Position numbers and translations under genes: made by a program. From the NCBI GenBank assembly GCA_036362785.1, contig CP143625.1, positions 1,551,401-1,615,400 on the forward strand: a stretch of 64,000 nucleotides of DNA. The letters are read 5' to 3'. Positions 36,796 to 46,952 of this stretch are shown piece by piece. Position 1 is the stretch's first letter. Every line of letters starts with the position of its first letter. Under the pieces are notes generated by a model. It did no database searches. It had not been told where the DNA came from and saw only the letters and a program-made list of their open reading frames with translations. The DNA comes from a beta proteobacterium MWH-UniP1. GTDB lineage: Bacteria; Pseudomonadota; Gammaproteobacteria; Burkholderiales; Burkholderiaceae_A.

Positions 36796-38199
36796 CTAAA
36801 CAATTTCTGTTGAGCCAGAGTCCCCGTTGGCCGACAACGCATCCCGCCGGCCACGCGCAAAATCCACACGAAATAAAAGCACCAAACCAAGCAAGAAAAA
36901 CAGACCTGTTGTCAGCATGGCAATTCGATGGGCATTGCCGGTAAGCCAGGTCACCAGGCCATAACTCAGTGGCCCCAAAATGGCCGATAAATTCACGGCC
37001 ACACCCCAGAGCCCAAAGGTCTCTGCCTCGCGGCCGGGCTTGGCCAAATACGCCATGGCCGCACGCGCACCGCTTTGTGAGGCACCCATGGCAAGCCCCG
37101 CAAAGTTTGCAGCCACCCAAAACATCTCCACTGTGGTGGCCTGCCAGGCTACCACAACCATTGCCAACCAAGACAAAAGCGCCGCTGCAAGACCCTTGGT
37201 ATGGCCGAGCCGATCTTGAAAAAAACCAAATATCCACGCGCCGATCGCTGCAGTGATGTTGACAATCAGAATCAGAAAAATGGTCTGGGTCATGGAAAAA
37301 CCCATCACCTGCTGGGCATAGACAGCGGCAAGCGTGATCACAGTCTGAACACCAGCGTGATAGACCACCACGCAGATTAAGAACCTACGCAAATCAGGCT
37401 GATGCTTTGATGCCTGCCAAGTCTCGATCAGCCGGCCCCAACTGGCCGATATCCACTGCTGGACAGTCCATTGTTCGGTGTGCGGCAGGGCAATGGCCCG
37501 GTCGCGGACCACCCGCAGGGCTGGCCAGCCCACGATTAAAAATAGTGCTGCGGTGGCCAGCATCGTGCCCCCCATCAGGGTCTGCCCACTCATGTCATAA
37601 GCGCGGGCCACAGCAACCCAAATCAATGACAGACCGAGTGCCACCAACCCGCCCAGATAGCCCCAGGCCCAGCCATAACCCGATACCCGGCCAAGCGCCT
37701 GCGGCCGAGCGATTTCCGGCAAAAACGCAGCCGTCATATCTTGGTGGGTGGCATAACAAAGATTCGACACCACCAAGAGCAGGGCCGCCCACCACCACAT
37801 GCCGGGCCCAACGCTCGCCAGCAGAGCGGTCGCAATCACGCAGCCGACTGTGGCCCAAGTCAAAAACATTTTCTTTCGGGCACGCAGGTCCGCATAGGCG
37901 CCAATGAGCGGCGCAGTCACCATGACCAAGAGATAACTGACTGCCAGAATCGTGGTCCACACCAGGGTGGCCGCGTGATCATCCGCCATCACGGTCGCCA
38001 CAAAATAGGCGTTGAATACCGCGGTCAAGACCACGGTGGTGTAGCCAGAATTCGCAAAATCCAGGCTTGCCCAGGCAAAGACCTCTTTTCGGGTGACCCC
38101 GTCGGCCAGGGACGCACCAAGACCATTGCCGCCCTTCGGTTCTGGCGGTGGCCCTGACGGGGGTGACACTAATCGCGTTTCGTGGCTTTGCTTTCGCAT
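36796..38199 (-). CDS. MFS transporter of the UMF1 (Atg22-like) family
   Basis: Polytopic inner-membrane transporter of 467 residues with 12 predicted helices. The N-terminal FAWASLDFANSGYTTVVLTAVFNAYF strip and the NLCYATHQDMTAAFLPEIA segment are characteristic of the UMF1/Atg22-like MFS group. Substrates of bacterial members are unknown. It is divergent from miaB with 68 bases between starts and convergent with the esterase gene. Confidence 0.87.
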   Translation of the reverse strand: MRKQSHETRLVSPPSGPPPEPKGGNGLGASLADGVTRKEVFAWASLDFANSGYTTVVLTAVFNAYFVATVMADDHAATLVWTTILAVSYLLVMVTAPLIGAYADLRARKKMFLTWATVGCVIATALLASVGPGMWWWAALLLVVSNLCYATHQDMTAAFLPEIARPQALGRVSGYGWAWGYLGGLVALGLSLIWVAVARAYDMSGQTLMGGTMLATAALFLIVGWPALRVVRDRAIALPHTEQWTVQQWISASWGRLIETWQASKHQPDLRRFLICVVVYHAGVQTVITLAAVYAQQVMGFSMTQTIFLILIVNITAAIGAWIFGFFQDRLGHTKGLAAALLSWLAMVVVAWQATTVEMFWVAANFAGLAMGASQSGARAAMAYLAKPGREAETFGLWGVAVNLSAILGPLSYGLVTWLTGNAHRIAMLTTGLFFLLGLVLLFRVDFARGRRDALSANGDSGSTEIV

Positions 38200-38267
38200 A
38201 GAGCGTGATCATGAGGCAAAATCGGGCCTGCGTCCTCCAGTTCAACCCCTGGCACGACGAAAATCAG

Positions 38268-39626
38268 ATGACCGACACCACCACAAAATCCGCCCCCAAA
38301 AAAGTATTCGTGCGCACCTTTGGCTGCCAGATGAACGAATACGACTCCGACAAGATGGTCGACATCTTGAACGCTGCCGAGGGCGTCGAGCCCACCAATT
38401 CCGCAGAAGATGCCGACATTATTTTGTTTAACACCTGCTCGGTGCGGGAAAAGGCCCAGGCCAAAGTCTTTTCTGATCTTGGCCGTGCGCGAGAACTCAA
38501 AGAACTCAAACCTGATTTGATTATTGGCGTGGGCGGCTGTGTTGCCTCCCAAGAAGGCGACGCCATCGTGCAACGTGCGCCCTATGTCGACGTGGTGTTC
38601 GGGCCACAGACCCTGCACCGGCTGCCCGAATTAATCAAGGCCAGGCGCCTGACCCGCAAGCCCCAGGTTGATATTCGTTTCCCTGAAATCGAGAAGTTTG
38701 ATCACTTACCGCCAGCACGTGTCGAAGGGCCAACCGCCTTTGTCTCGATCATGGAGGGTTGCAGCAAGTACTGCAGTTTCTGTGTGGTGCCCTACACCCG
38801 TGGCACCGAGGTCTCGCGACCACTCGAAGATGTCATGGCGGAAATTATTGAGCTCACCGAAAAAGGCGTGCGCGAAGTCACCCTGCTAGGTCAAAACGTG
38901 AACGCCTATCTGGGCTCACTCGATAAGCACGACCCCAATGCCGAAAAGGCAGACTTCGTCACCCTTTTGGAAATGATTAGTGGGCTCGATGGAATCTACC
39001 GTATTCGTTACACCACATCACACCCCCAGGAATTTACCCAGCGCCTGATCGATGCCTATACGCGACTGCCCAAGCTAGTCAGCCATGTCCATCTGCCCTT
39101 TCAATCCGGCTCAGATCGTATCTTGGCGGCAATGAAGCGCAACTACACGGCACTGGAATACAAATCGATTATTCGGCGCTTAAAGATCGCCAGGCCCGAT
39201 ATTTCGCTATCCACCGACATTATCGTGGGCTTTCCTGGCGAAACCGAAGCAGACTTCCAGGCCACCATGCAGTTGGTGAACCAGGTTGGCTTCGATACAT
39301 CCTTTAGTTTTATCTACAGCCCGCGGCCTGGAACACCCGCATCCGACTTAAGCGATGACACGCCACGCGAACTAAAACTCAAACGCCTACAAGAATTACA
39401 GGCCACGATTGAAGCCCATGCCATGTCGATCAGCCAGTCGATGCTCAATACCGTCACCAAAATTTTGGTCGAAGGCCCGTCGCGAAAAAACCCAGAAGAG
39501 TTGCAGGGCCGAACCGAAAACAATCGGGTGGTCAATTTCCAGGGTCACCCAAGATTAATTGGGCAGTTGATTCCTGTGCGCATCACGCAGGTCTATCCGC
39601 ACTCCTTGCGGGGCGAAGCCGTTTAA
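38268..39626 (+). CDS. miaB: tRNA-2-methylthio-N6-dimethylallyladenosine synthase MiaB
   Basis: Radical-SAM methylthiotransferase acting on A37 of tRNAs reading U-starting codons. An N-terminal UPF0004 domain shows [14 protein letters not shown]. The radical-SAM motif is CSKYCSFC followed by VVPYTRGTE, and a C-terminal TRAM domain begins near residue 385. ATG at 38268 starts [10 protein letters not shown] and gives 452 residues. The open frame reaches 38205, but no conserved sequence lies there. Its stop is followed immediately by the ybeY ATG; phoH, usually between them, is absent. Confidence 0.95.
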   Translation: MTDTTTKSAPKKVFVRTFGCQMNEYDSDKMVDILNAAEGVEPTNSAEDADIILFNTCSVREKAQAKVFSDLGRARELKELKPDLIIGVGGCVASQEGDAIVQRAPYVDVVFGPQTLHRLPELIKARRLTRKPQVDIRFPEIEKFDHLPPARVEGPTAFVSIMEGCSKYCSFCVVPYTRGTEVSRPLEDVMAEIIELTEKGVREVTLLGQNVNAYLGSLDKHDPNAEKADFVTLLEMISGLDGIYRIRYTTSHPQEFTQRLIDAYTRLPKLVSHVHLPFQSGSDRILAAMKRNYTALEYKSIIRRLKIARPDISLSTDIIVGFPGETEADFQATMQLVNQVGFDTSFSFIYSPRPGTPASDLSDDTPRELKLKRLQELQATIEAHAMSISQSMLNTVTKILVEGPSRKNPEELQGRTENNRVVNFQGHPRLIGQLIPVRITQVYPHSLRGEAV

Positions 39627-40121
39627 ATGGTCGGCAGACAAAACCCTGCTGCGCCACGCTTCCCCGCAGTGCCAGCGCTTCGTCTGTCGGTGCAATTTAG
39701 CAAAGGGGCAAAAACCGCGCATTGGCCGCTCTCAACACCCCGCATGCGGCGCATGATCCTTGCGGCACTTGCCAACCGCTGTGTCAGCGCAGAACTGACT
39801 GTCATGATTGTTGGTGAAGCGGAAGGCCGACAGCTCAATGCCGCCTATCGAAAAAAAGACTACGCCACCAATGTATTAACTTTTAATTACACGTTGCCGC
39901 CAAACGTGCACGCAGATCTGGTGATCTGCCAGCCCGTGGTGGCCAAAGAGGCGCGGACTCAGGCCAAACGCCTGGACCATCATGCAGCCCATCTTCTGAT
40001 TCATGGCAGCCTTCACGCCTGCGGGCTGGACCACATGAATGACCGAGACGCCGAACAAATGGAGACGCTCGAAGTGGCGCTTTTGCGTCGCTTTCGCATT
40101 CCTGACCCGTATTCCACATAA
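39627..40121 (+). CDS. ybeY: Endoribonuclease YbeY
   Basis: Metal-dependent RNase for 16S rRNA 3' maturation and ribosome quality control. The zinc motif is H-x3-H-x5-H in HGSLHACGLDH, following AAHLLI, and YRKKDYATNVLTF is the conserved N-terminal strip. The 164 residues match the family. The ATG directly follows the miaB stop. The usual neighbour phoH (ybeZ) is missing and corC-lnt follows, so the cluster is miaB-ybeY-corC-lnt. Confidence 0.93.
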   Translation: MVGRQNPAAPRFPAVPALRLSVQFSKGAKTAHWPLSTPRMRRMILAALANRCVSAELTVMIVGEAEGRQLNAAYRKKDYATNVLTFNYTLPPNVHADLVICQPVVAKEARTQAKRLDHHAAHLLIHGSLHACGLDHMNDRDAEQMETLEVALLRRFRIPDPYST

Positions 40122-40196
40122 ATCGGTGCTATTCCCAGGCCAAAACCTTGCAGGCTTGTGGCAACATAAGGGTCCTTTCAACTCGCTCCTTGATGC

Positions 40197-41063
40197 ATGA
40201 GTGACCCCTACCCCGGTAACGGGCCATCGAAATTAAAAACACAATTCGAACGCCTAATCGCCCGTCTGCTTGGACGGCCCGATGACAAAGAAGATCTGAT
40301 CGAGCAACTGCGCGAGGCCCAAGAGCATTCGGTCATCGACGCAGACGCCGTCTCTATGATGGAAGGCGTTATGCAGGTGGCGGACATGCAGGTCCGCGAC
40401 CTAATGATTCCGCGATCACAAATGGATGTGATCGATATCGAAGATCCGATCGAAAAAATCCTGGAACTTGTGGTCAAAACAGCCCACTCCCGTTTCCCTG
40501 TGATCGAGGGCAAACGCGACAACATCATTGGTGTGTTGCTGGCCAAAGACCTGCTGCGCTGCCTGGCCCAGCACGACGACGACTTGCGGGGCATGCTGCG
40601 GCCCGCAGTGTTTGTTCCAGAATCCAAACGCTTAAACGTGATGCTGCGCGATTTTCGGGTAAACCGAAATCACATTGCGATTGTGGTCGACGAATACGGC
40701 GGTGTCGCCGGCATGATCACCATTGAAGATGTGCTCGAACAGATTGTGGGCGACATTGAAGACGAACACGACATTGAAGAAGATGACGACAACATCGTGG
40801 CCATGCCCCGTCAGCCAGGCCGTTTTCGTGTCCGCGCGCTCACGCCACTTGAGCAATTCAACCAGGCCTTCCAAACAGAACTCGAAGATGAACAGGTTGA
40901 CACCATTGGCGGCTTTGTCACCGACTTATTTGGCCGTGTGCCACACCGTGGCGAAAAGATCGAACATTCAGGCCTGCGATTCGAAATCCAGCGGGCAGAT
41001 GCCCGACAGGTCCATGTCTTGATTGTCGAGAAGACCCCGGTCACCGACACCGAGTCGGCATAG
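40197..41063 (+). CDS. corC: HlyC/CorC family CBS-domain protein
   Basis: Cytosolic protein of 288 residues with a CBS pair (about 65-185, VRDLMIPRSQM and DEYGGVAGMITIEDVLEQIVG) and a C-terminal CorC_HlyC transporter-associated domain (about 205-280). E. coli CorC (YbeX) was linked to Mg/Co efflux and later to ribosome metabolism. It lies between ybeY and lnt as in E. coli. Its last 41 bases overlap the 5' end of the open lnt frame. Confidence 0.93.
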   Translation: MSDPYPGNGPSKLKTQFERLIARLLGRPDDKEDLIEQLREAQEHSVIDADAVSMMEGVMQVADMQVRDLMIPRSQMDVIDIEDPIEKILELVVKTAHSRFPVIEGKRDNIIGVLLAKDLLRCLAQHDDDLRGMLRPAVFVPESKRLNVMLRDFRVNRNHIAIVVDEYGGVAGMITIEDVLEQIVGDIEDEHDIEEDDDNIVAMPRQPGRFRVRALTPLEQFNQAFQTELEDEQVDTIGGFVTDLFGRVPHRGEKIEHSGLRFEIQRADARQVHVLIVEKTPVTDTESA

Positions 41064-42474
41064 CCCAGTTCAGACCTTGCGCCTGAATCCGGTTTGGTTT
41101 TTCGCACTGCTTGCCTTGGTGGCCTACACCGCCGGGCTGCACTGGATTTACATCAGCCTGCATGTCTACGGCCTGATGCCCGCATGGCTCTCAGCACTAG
41201 CGACAGTCTTACTCGCCGCCTATGTCGCTGCCTATGCCGTTGCCGCCTTTGTCGCCTGTCGATGGCTCCAATTAGACAGCCGAAAACTCACCACACCATT
41301 GGTCATTGCCAGCGTGGTCACTGCGGCCGAATGGCTTCGGGGCACAATCTTTACCGGTTTTCCTTGGCTGTCGATTGGCTACTTTGGCATTGACACCCCC
41401 CTGTCGGGCTATGCACCAGTCATTGGTGTTTATGGCGTGGGCTTTGTGCTGATGGCCTGTCTGGTGCTGCTCTATCAATGCCTAAAACACCGAAGCTGGC
41501 GCTCATTTGGTGTCTTGGTGGCGTTCATTACACTTGGGTGGGCTCTGCAATTTCAAGAATTCACCACGCCCACAGGCCGCCCGCTGCGTGTTGCCTTGGT
41601 GCAGGGTGCAATCCCCCAATCCATGAAGTTCGATCCGGCCCGCGAAGCGCAGGCGATCACCACACACCTTGAGCTTGCCAGAGCAGCAGCTGTTCCAGGT
41701 GGCCCCCACCTCATTGTCTTCCCCGAAACAGCAATGGTTCGGCCGTGGGACATCACCACCCCTGAGACCAAGGATCTTTTTCATCGGCTTGCCCAGCAAT
41801 CCGGCGCCACCGTAATGCTGGGGCTACCCCTTCGGGACAGCGATGGCTATCGCAACAGCCTGATTGCCATTGACGAGCAAAGCCCAAGTCATCAATTCAG
41901 CGCCCGCTACGACAAATACCACCTGGTTCCTTTTGGGGAATTCATTCCGTTTGGGTTTCGATGGTTTGTTGATCAAATGCAAATGCCCCTGGGCGACTTT
42001 CAACGCGGTGCGCCGGTGCAAATGCCAATCGGTGTGCGTGACCAGCGTATTGCGGTGAACATCTGCTTTGAAGACTTGTTTGGTGAAGAGCTGATTCGGG
42101 TCCTGTCGCCCAACCGGCCTGCAGAACAGCAGCCAAGCATTTTGCTCAATGTGAGCAATCTGGCCTGGTTCGGTAACACCATTGCTTTAAATCAGCACCT
42201 GACCATTGCCCGCATGCGTTCTATTGAAACGGGCCGGCCCTCCATTCGCGCAACCAATACCGGGGCGACCGCCACCATTGACCATCGCGGGCGATTGCTG
42301 GACCGACTGCCCTTCGGGGAGCCTGGCCTGCTGGTCTCACAAGTCCAAGGCATGCAGGGCACCACGCCGTATGCCCGCTGGGGCAACTGGGTGATTCTGG
42401 CCATCTCCTGGGCCATGATTGCGCTGGCAATTTTTACCCGACGCAAGTCCGCCGCCCACAAAAACCGCCCATAA
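41023..42474 (+). CDS. lnt: Apolipoprotein N-acyltransferase, short N terminus
   Basis: Inner-membrane enzyme that adds the third acyl chain to lipoproteins. The C-terminal nitrilase domain (about 175-430) has the catalytic Glu in VFPETAMV, Lys in [14 protein letters not shown] and Cys in NICFEDLFG. The membrane half is shortened. The conserved [13 protein letters not shown] strip occurs about 43 residues from the first ATG, against about 75 in E. coli, so the first transmembrane helix and its loop seem missing. The first ATG overlaps corC by 41 bases; TTG at about 41081 is an alternative that would shorten it further. Confidence 0.88.
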   Translation: MSRRPRSPTPSRHSPVQTLRLNPVWFFALLALVAYTAGLHWIYISLHVYGLMPAWLSALATVLLAAYVAAYAVAAFVACRWLQLDSRKLTTPLVIASVVTAAEWLRGTIFTGFPWLSIGYFGIDTPLSGYAPVIGVYGVGFVLMACLVLLYQCLKHRSWRSFGVLVAFITLGWALQFQEFTTPTGRPLRVALVQGAIPQSMKFDPAREAQAITTHLELARAAAVPGGPHLIVFPETAMVRPWDITTPETKDLFHRLAQQSGATVMLGLPLRDSDGYRNSLIAIDEQSPSHQFSARYDKYHLVPFGEFIPFGFRWFVDQMQMPLGDFQRGAPVQMPIGVRDQRIAVNICFEDLFGEELIRVLSPNRPAEQQPSILLNVSNLAWFGNTIALNQHLTIARMRSIETGRPSIRATNTGATATIDHRGRLLDRLPFGEPGLLVSQVQGMQGTTPYARWGNWVILAISWAMIALAIFTRRKSAAHKNRP

Positions 42475-42524
42475 GGCCTTGCTGCTGCCCGGTTAGGCCC
42501 CGCGCAAGGGCTAAAATGCGGGCT

Positions 42525-43424
42525 ATGCAAAGTTTTCAAAAAATCATTTTGACCCTGCAGCAGTACTGGGATGCGCAAGGCTGCGCCCTGCTGCAGCCAA
42601 TTGATCTGGAAGTCGGTGCCGGCACTTCCCATACCGCCACCTTTTTGCGGGCCCTTGGCCCTGAGCATTGGCGTGCTGCCTATGTCCAGCCATCGCGCCG
42701 GCCAAAAGATGGCCGCTACGGTGAAAACCCAAATCGCTTACAGCACTACTACCAATTCCAAGTGGTGCTCAAGCCATCGCCTGAAAATATTCTTGAGTTG
42801 TATCTTGGCTCGTTGCGGGCACTTGGGATTGACCCCGAGGTCAATGACATTCGTTTTGTGGAAGACGACTGGGAAAACCCAACACTGGGCGCCTGGGGGC
42901 TGGGCTGGGAAGTCTGGCTCAATGGCATGGAAGTCACGCAATTTACTTACTTCCAGCAAGTCGGAGGTATTGACTGCGCACCGATTACTGGCGAGATCAC
43001 TTACGGCATTGAACGCCTGGCCATGTACTTACAGGGTGTCGAAAACGTATTCGATCTTACCTGGACAGAGTGGGAAGAAAACGGGCAGGCCAGAAAACTC
43101 ACGTATGGCGATGTGTATCACCAAAACGAAGTGGAGCAATCCACTTACAACTTTGAACACAGCAATGTGCCCGTGCTCTTTACACGGTTTGGCGAACACG
43201 AAGCTGATGCCAAGCGCCTGCTCGATGCGGGTCTGGCCCTGCCCGCTTACGAACAGATTCTAAAAGCAGCCCACACCTTTAACCTGCTTGATGCCCGTGG
43301 CGCCATTTCGGTAACAGAACGGGCCCAGTACATTGGGCGGATTCGCAACCTGTCGCGTGCGGTGGCGCAGGCCTATGTGGCGTCACGCGAAAAGCTTGGC
43401 TTTCCAATGCTGCACCAATCCTAA
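42525..43424 (+). CDS. glyQ: Glycine--tRNA ligase alpha subunit
   Basis: Catalytic subunit of the alpha2beta2 glycyl-tRNA synthetase. It starts [15 protein letters not shown], followed by the conserved [37 protein letters not shown] and [18 protein letters not shown], with a C-terminal helical part. ATG at 42525 matches the family start; ATG at 42516 adds three residues. It is followed by glyS after a 60-base gap. Confidence 0.96.
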   Translation: MQSFQKIILTLQQYWDAQGCALLQPIDLEVGAGTSHTATFLRALGPEHWRAAYVQPSRRPKDGRYGENPNRLQHYYQFQVVLKPSPENILELYLGSLRALGIDPEVNDIRFVEDDWENPTLGAWGLGWEVWLNGMEVTQFTYFQQVGGIDCAPITGEITYGIERLAMYLQGVENVFDLTWTEWEENGQARKLTYGDVYHQNEVEQSTYNFEHSNVPVLFTRFGEHEADAKRLLDAGLALPAYEQILKAAHTFNLLDARGAISVTERAQYIGRIRNLSRAVAQAYVASREKLGFPMLHQS

Positions 43425-43484
43425 TCAACACCCCGCACACCACCGACACCACGCCAAAGAGTTTTTCGAAAGATCACGCCCGAG

Positions 43485-45590
43485 ATGAGCGCTTCCAACA
43501 ACGCCCCTTTGTTAATTGAACTTCTCACCGAAGAGTTGCCGCCAAAGGCACTCAAGCGGCTTGGGGACGCCTTTGCCAACAGCATTGTTGAGCGGCTCGT
43601 TAAAGAAGCGCTGTGTGCGCCTGGCGTCACCACAACCAGCTATGCCAGCCCCAGGCGCTTGGCAGTCCACATTCAGGAAGTCCACGCACAGGCCCCTAAC
43701 CGGGAACGCCAGGAAAAACTTCTGCCGGTCTCGATTGCCCTGGATGCGTCCGGCCAGCCCACGCCACCACTCATTAAAAAACTTGCCTCGCTTGGTGTGA
43801 CCTTGGGCGACCAAATCCAGCTTGCTGATTTAGAGCGGGTCCACGACGGCAAACAAGAACAACTGATCTACCGATTCACCGCCCCCGGCGCACGATTACA
43901 AGATGCGGCGCAGGCTGCCTTGGAAGAAGCCATTGCAAAGCTGCCCATCCCCAAGGTCATGACCTATCAGCGGGCCAATGGTGACACCGTGAAGTTTGTT
44001 CGCCCAGCACACCGGTTACTCGCCCTGCACGGTGCGGCCATTCTGCCCATCAGCGTGCTTGGCTTAACAGCGGGCAACACAACTCAGGGCCACCGGTTTC
44101 ACTGCAGCGCGCCGATCACCATCGGCCATGCTGACCAATACGACCAAACGCTAAAAGAAAAAGGCAGAGTCATTGCCTCCTTTGCAGAGCGCCAGTCACA
44201 GATTGCCAAAGCACTGCAGGCCAAGGCGGCCCCTGATATCGCGATCATGCCCGAAGCACTTTTAGAAGAAGTCACCAGCCTTGTGGAGTGGCCCGTGGTG
44301 CTACAGGGTCAGTTTGAAGCCGAGTTTTTGTCTGTGCCGCAAGAGTGTCTGATTCTGACCATGCAGCAGAATCAAAAATATTTTGCACTAACCAATCAAC
44401 ACGGAAAACTGATCAATCGCTTTTTATTGGTCAGCAACATCGAGTCCAAAGACCCGACAGTGGTTGTGTCTGGCAACGAGCGTGTGCTGCGGGCCCGACT
44501 GTCGGATGCGAAATTCTTTTTCGATCAAGATCGTAAAAAGACATTGGCGTCCCGGATCGATGGCCTGGCATCGGTTGTGTATCACAACAAAATTGGCAAT
44601 CAACGCCAACGCATCGATCGGCTGGCCCGGCTTGCCAAACAGTGGGCACCATTGTTGGGTGCCGACCCAGCCCATGCTGAGCGGGCCGCCATGCTGGCCA
44701 AGGCCGATTTGCTCACCGACATGGTGGGGGAGTTTCCTGAATTGCAGGGTGTGATTGGCACTTACTACGCCCGGCATGACCAAGAAAACGAAGATGTAGC
44801 CCAGGCCATCGAGGCCCACTATCACCCACGCTATTCGGGTGACAGTCTGCCCGCCAACCCAACCGGCTGCGCACTGGCCCTGGCCGACAAACTTGAAACC
44901 CTGGTTGGCATCTGGGGCATCGGCTTAGCCCCCACGGGCGATAAAGACCCATTTGCCCTGCGCCGCCATGCCCTGGGTGTGATTCGCATCCTGATTGAAC
45001 ACAAAATCAATGCACCACTCAATCAGCTGTTAGCCGATACGGCGGCCTGCTTTGCTGGCATCAGCACCGTGGCCCCTGATCTGGCAGCAATCGAGGCCTT
45101 TGTGCACGATCGGCTGCGGGCCTGGTTAAAAGAAAAAAATTACAGCATTGAATTGATCGAGGCCGTGATTGCCCAGTGCCCCCATCAGCTTGACCAGATT
45201 CTATCGCGACTTGATGCGCTCAAAGAATTTTTAAACCTGCCAGAAGCGGCTTCGCTGTGCTCGGCCAACAAACGGATTGGCAATATCTTGAAAAAATCGG
45301 AGAGCAGCCACGGGGCCATCCAGGTAGAACTGCTCACCGAGCCCGCCGAGCAGGCTTTGGCGCAGACATTAGAAAAAATCGCGCCTATCGCAGCAGCAGC
45401 TGTTGCCCAAGGCCGTTATGCCGAAGGGCTGTCGGCCATGGCTGCCCTGAAAGCACCCGTTGACGCCTTTTTCGACACGGTGATGGTCAACGCAGACGAT
45501 CCACAGCTGCGTGCCAACCGGCTGGCGTTGTTGCATCAATTGCATCAGGCCATGAACCAAGTGGGCGACCTGTCGCGACTGGCCGCTTGA
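43485..45590 (+). CDS. glyS: Glycine--tRNA ligase beta subunit
   Basis: tRNA-binding subunit of glycyl-tRNA synthetase. The 701-residue protein begins with LLIELLTEELPPKALK and contains GHRFH, the WPVVLQGQFEAEFL strip, NEDVAQAIEAHYHPRYSGD and a C-terminal anticodon-binding helical domain. It is the expected length (about 690-700). Its stop overlaps the TTG preceding gmhB, so glyQ-glyS-gmhB-plsC is probably one operon. Confidence 0.96.
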   Translation: MSASNNAPLLIELLTEELPPKALKRLGDAFANSIVERLVKEALCAPGVTTTSYASPRRLAVHIQEVHAQAPNRERQEKLLPVSIALDASGQPTPPLIKKLASLGVTLGDQIQLADLERVHDGKQEQLIYRFTAPGARLQDAAQAALEEAIAKLPIPKVMTYQRANGDTVKFVRPAHRLLALHGAAILPISVLGLTAGNTTQGHRFHCSAPITIGHADQYDQTLKEKGRVIASFAERQSQIAKALQAKAAPDIAIMPEALLEEVTSLVEWPVVLQGQFEAEFLSVPQECLILTMQQNQKYFALTNQHGKLINRFLLVSNIESKDPTVVVSGNERVLRARLSDAKFFFDQDRKKTLASRIDGLASVVYHNKIGNQRQRIDRLARLAKQWAPLLGADPAHAERAAMLAKADLLTDMVGEFPELQGVIGTYYARHDQENEDVAQAIEAHYHPRYSGDSLPANPTGCALALADKLETLVGIWGIGLAPTGDKDPFALRRHALGVIRILIEHKINAPLNQLLADTAACFAGISTVAPDLAAIEAFVHDRLRAWLKEKNYSIELIEAVIAQCPHQLDQILSRLDALKEFLNLPEAASLCSANKRIGNILKKSESSHGAIQVELLTEPAEQALAQTLEKIAPIAAAAVAQGRYAEGLSAMAALKAPVDAFFDTVMVNADDPQLRANRLALLHQLHQAMNQVGDLSRLAA

Positions 45591-45592
45591 TC

Positions 45593-46171
45593 ATGTTACG
45601 ACTGATTATTCTGGACCGCGACGGTGTCATCAATCATGACAGCGACGATTACATCAAATCCCCCGATGAATGGCTGCCCCTTGATCGCAGCTTAGAAGCC
45701 ATTGCACGACTCACGCATGCCGGCTGGTCCATCGCAGTTGCCACCAACCAATCCGGCATTGAGCGCGGCCTATTCGATATCAACACGCTGCATGATATTC
45801 ACAGCAAAATGATGGATGCCGTGTCCGAGGCCGGCGGCCGAATCGATGGCATTTTCTTTTGCCCACACGCCCCCAATAGCGGCTGCAACTGCCGCAAACC
45901 GGGAACCGGGTTGTTTGAAGATATTTCAACCCGATTTGGTAAAGCACTTGCCGATGTGCCAGTAGTGGGAGATTCCCTGCGTGACCTGCAGGCCGCCCAC
46001 GCCATGCAATGCAGGCCCTTTTTGGTCAAAACCGGCAAGGGCAAGAAAGCACTTGCCGCTGCCCAACAAGATTCCGCCAAGGCCCTGCCCCCTGGCACGA
46101 CAGTCGCAGATGATTTGTACGCTGTCGTCGAACAACTCCTGGAGCACGACGGACACCGTCGGCCCACCTAA
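45593..46171 (+). CDS. gmhB: D-glycero-beta-D-manno-heptose-1,7-bisphosphate 7-phosphatase
   Basis: HAD-family phosphatase of LPS heptose synthesis. It shows DRDGVIN (nucleophile and acid Asp), TNQSGI, the zinc-binding loop CPHAPNSGCNCRKP and GDSLRDL. ATG at 45593 is preferred to TTG at 45587, giving 192 residues. It stands between glyS and plsC, a common Burkholderiales order. Confidence 0.93.
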   Translation: MLRLIILDRDGVINHDSDDYIKSPDEWLPLDRSLEAIARLTHAGWSIAVATNQSGIERGLFDINTLHDIHSKMMDAVSEAGGRIDGIFFCPHAPNSGCNCRKPGTGLFEDISTRFGKALADVPVVGDSLRDLQAAHAMQCRPFLVKTGKGKKALAAAQQDSAKALPPGTTVADDLYAVVEQLLEHDGHRRPT

Positions 46172-46211
46172 GGCAAACACACATTTTGTTAATACTTCCC
46201 AGCAGGACCCA

Positions 46212-46952
46212 ATGCTGATTCTTCGCGCTACCGCTTTTTCAATTTTCCAAATTGTCTCGCTTTGTATCTGGGCCATTTTGTTTGTGGTGATTGGCCCATT
46301 TCTGCCCTATGGTCCGCGCTATTACTTTGCGATGCGCTGGTCTGCCATGTGCATCTGGGCGGCCCGGGTATTGCTGGGCATTCGCTACAAAGTGACCGGC
46401 CTGGAGCACCTGCCTGACGGCCCGGCGATCTTGCTGTCAAAGCACGAATCGGCATGGGAAACCATGTTTTATCCCAGCTATTTTGCGCGGCCACTCTGCT
46501 TCGTATTTAAACGTGAACTCTTGTGGATACCATTTTTTGGCTGGAGTATTGCGTTGCTGCGCATGATTGCGATTAATCGCAGCAAAGGCGCATCCGCCTT
46601 TCAGGAAATTCTGACAAAAGGTAACGATGTCTTGCACCAACAGAACCGGTGGATAGTGTTCTTTCCAGAGGGCACCCGTGTGCAGCCGGGCCGTCATCTT
46701 CGTTTCAAAACGGGCGGCACGCGACTTGCTGTTGCCGCCAATGTACCGGTGGTGCCGATCGCCATGAACTCCGGGGATGTCTGGCCCAGGAAATCTTTTA
46801 TCAAAAAACCGGGACTAATTACCGTTTCCATCGGCCCGGCCCTCTTGCCTGAAAACGAAGATGCGTCTACCCTGATGGCCAAGGTAGAGGATTGGATCCA
46901 AAAAGAGATGACAAGAATTAGCCCCAACCGAACCCGGAAAGGACATGAATGA
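46212..46952 (+). CDS. plsC: 1-acyl-sn-glycerol-3-phosphate acyltransferase
   Basis: Inner-membrane enzyme that makes phosphatidic acid. After two hydrophobic helices (about 8-60) the catalytic block I reads KHESAWET (H-x4-E here; many enzymes have Asp). FPEGTRVQPG is block III and VPVVPIAMNSG is block IV. AGGA before the ATG at 46212 supports this start (246 residues) although the frame is open further upstream. The stop overlaps the YgjP gene ATG by 4 bases. Confidence 0.93.
   Translation: MLILRATAFSIFQIVSLCIWAILFVVIGPFLPYGPRYYFAMRWSAMCIWAARVLLGIRYKVTGLEHLPDGPAILLSKHESAWETMFYPSYFARPLCFVFKRELLWIPFFGWSIALLRMIAINRSKGASAFQEILTKGNDVLHQQNRWIVFFPEGTRVQPGRHLRFKTGGTRLAVAANVPVVPIAMNSGDVWPRKSFIKKPGLITVSIGPALLPENEDASTLMAKVEDWIQKEMTRISPNRTRKGHE

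Noticed and set aside
36728..36812. Near-identical AAACAATTTCTRTTG at the ends of the esterase and MFS genes
   Set aside because: A single short direct repeat in AT-rich stop regions could be chance; no element structure surrounds it.
42571..43263. A 230-codon plus-strand frame within glyQ
   Set aside because: It is a shifted reading of glyQ; the true frame encodes all class II motifs.
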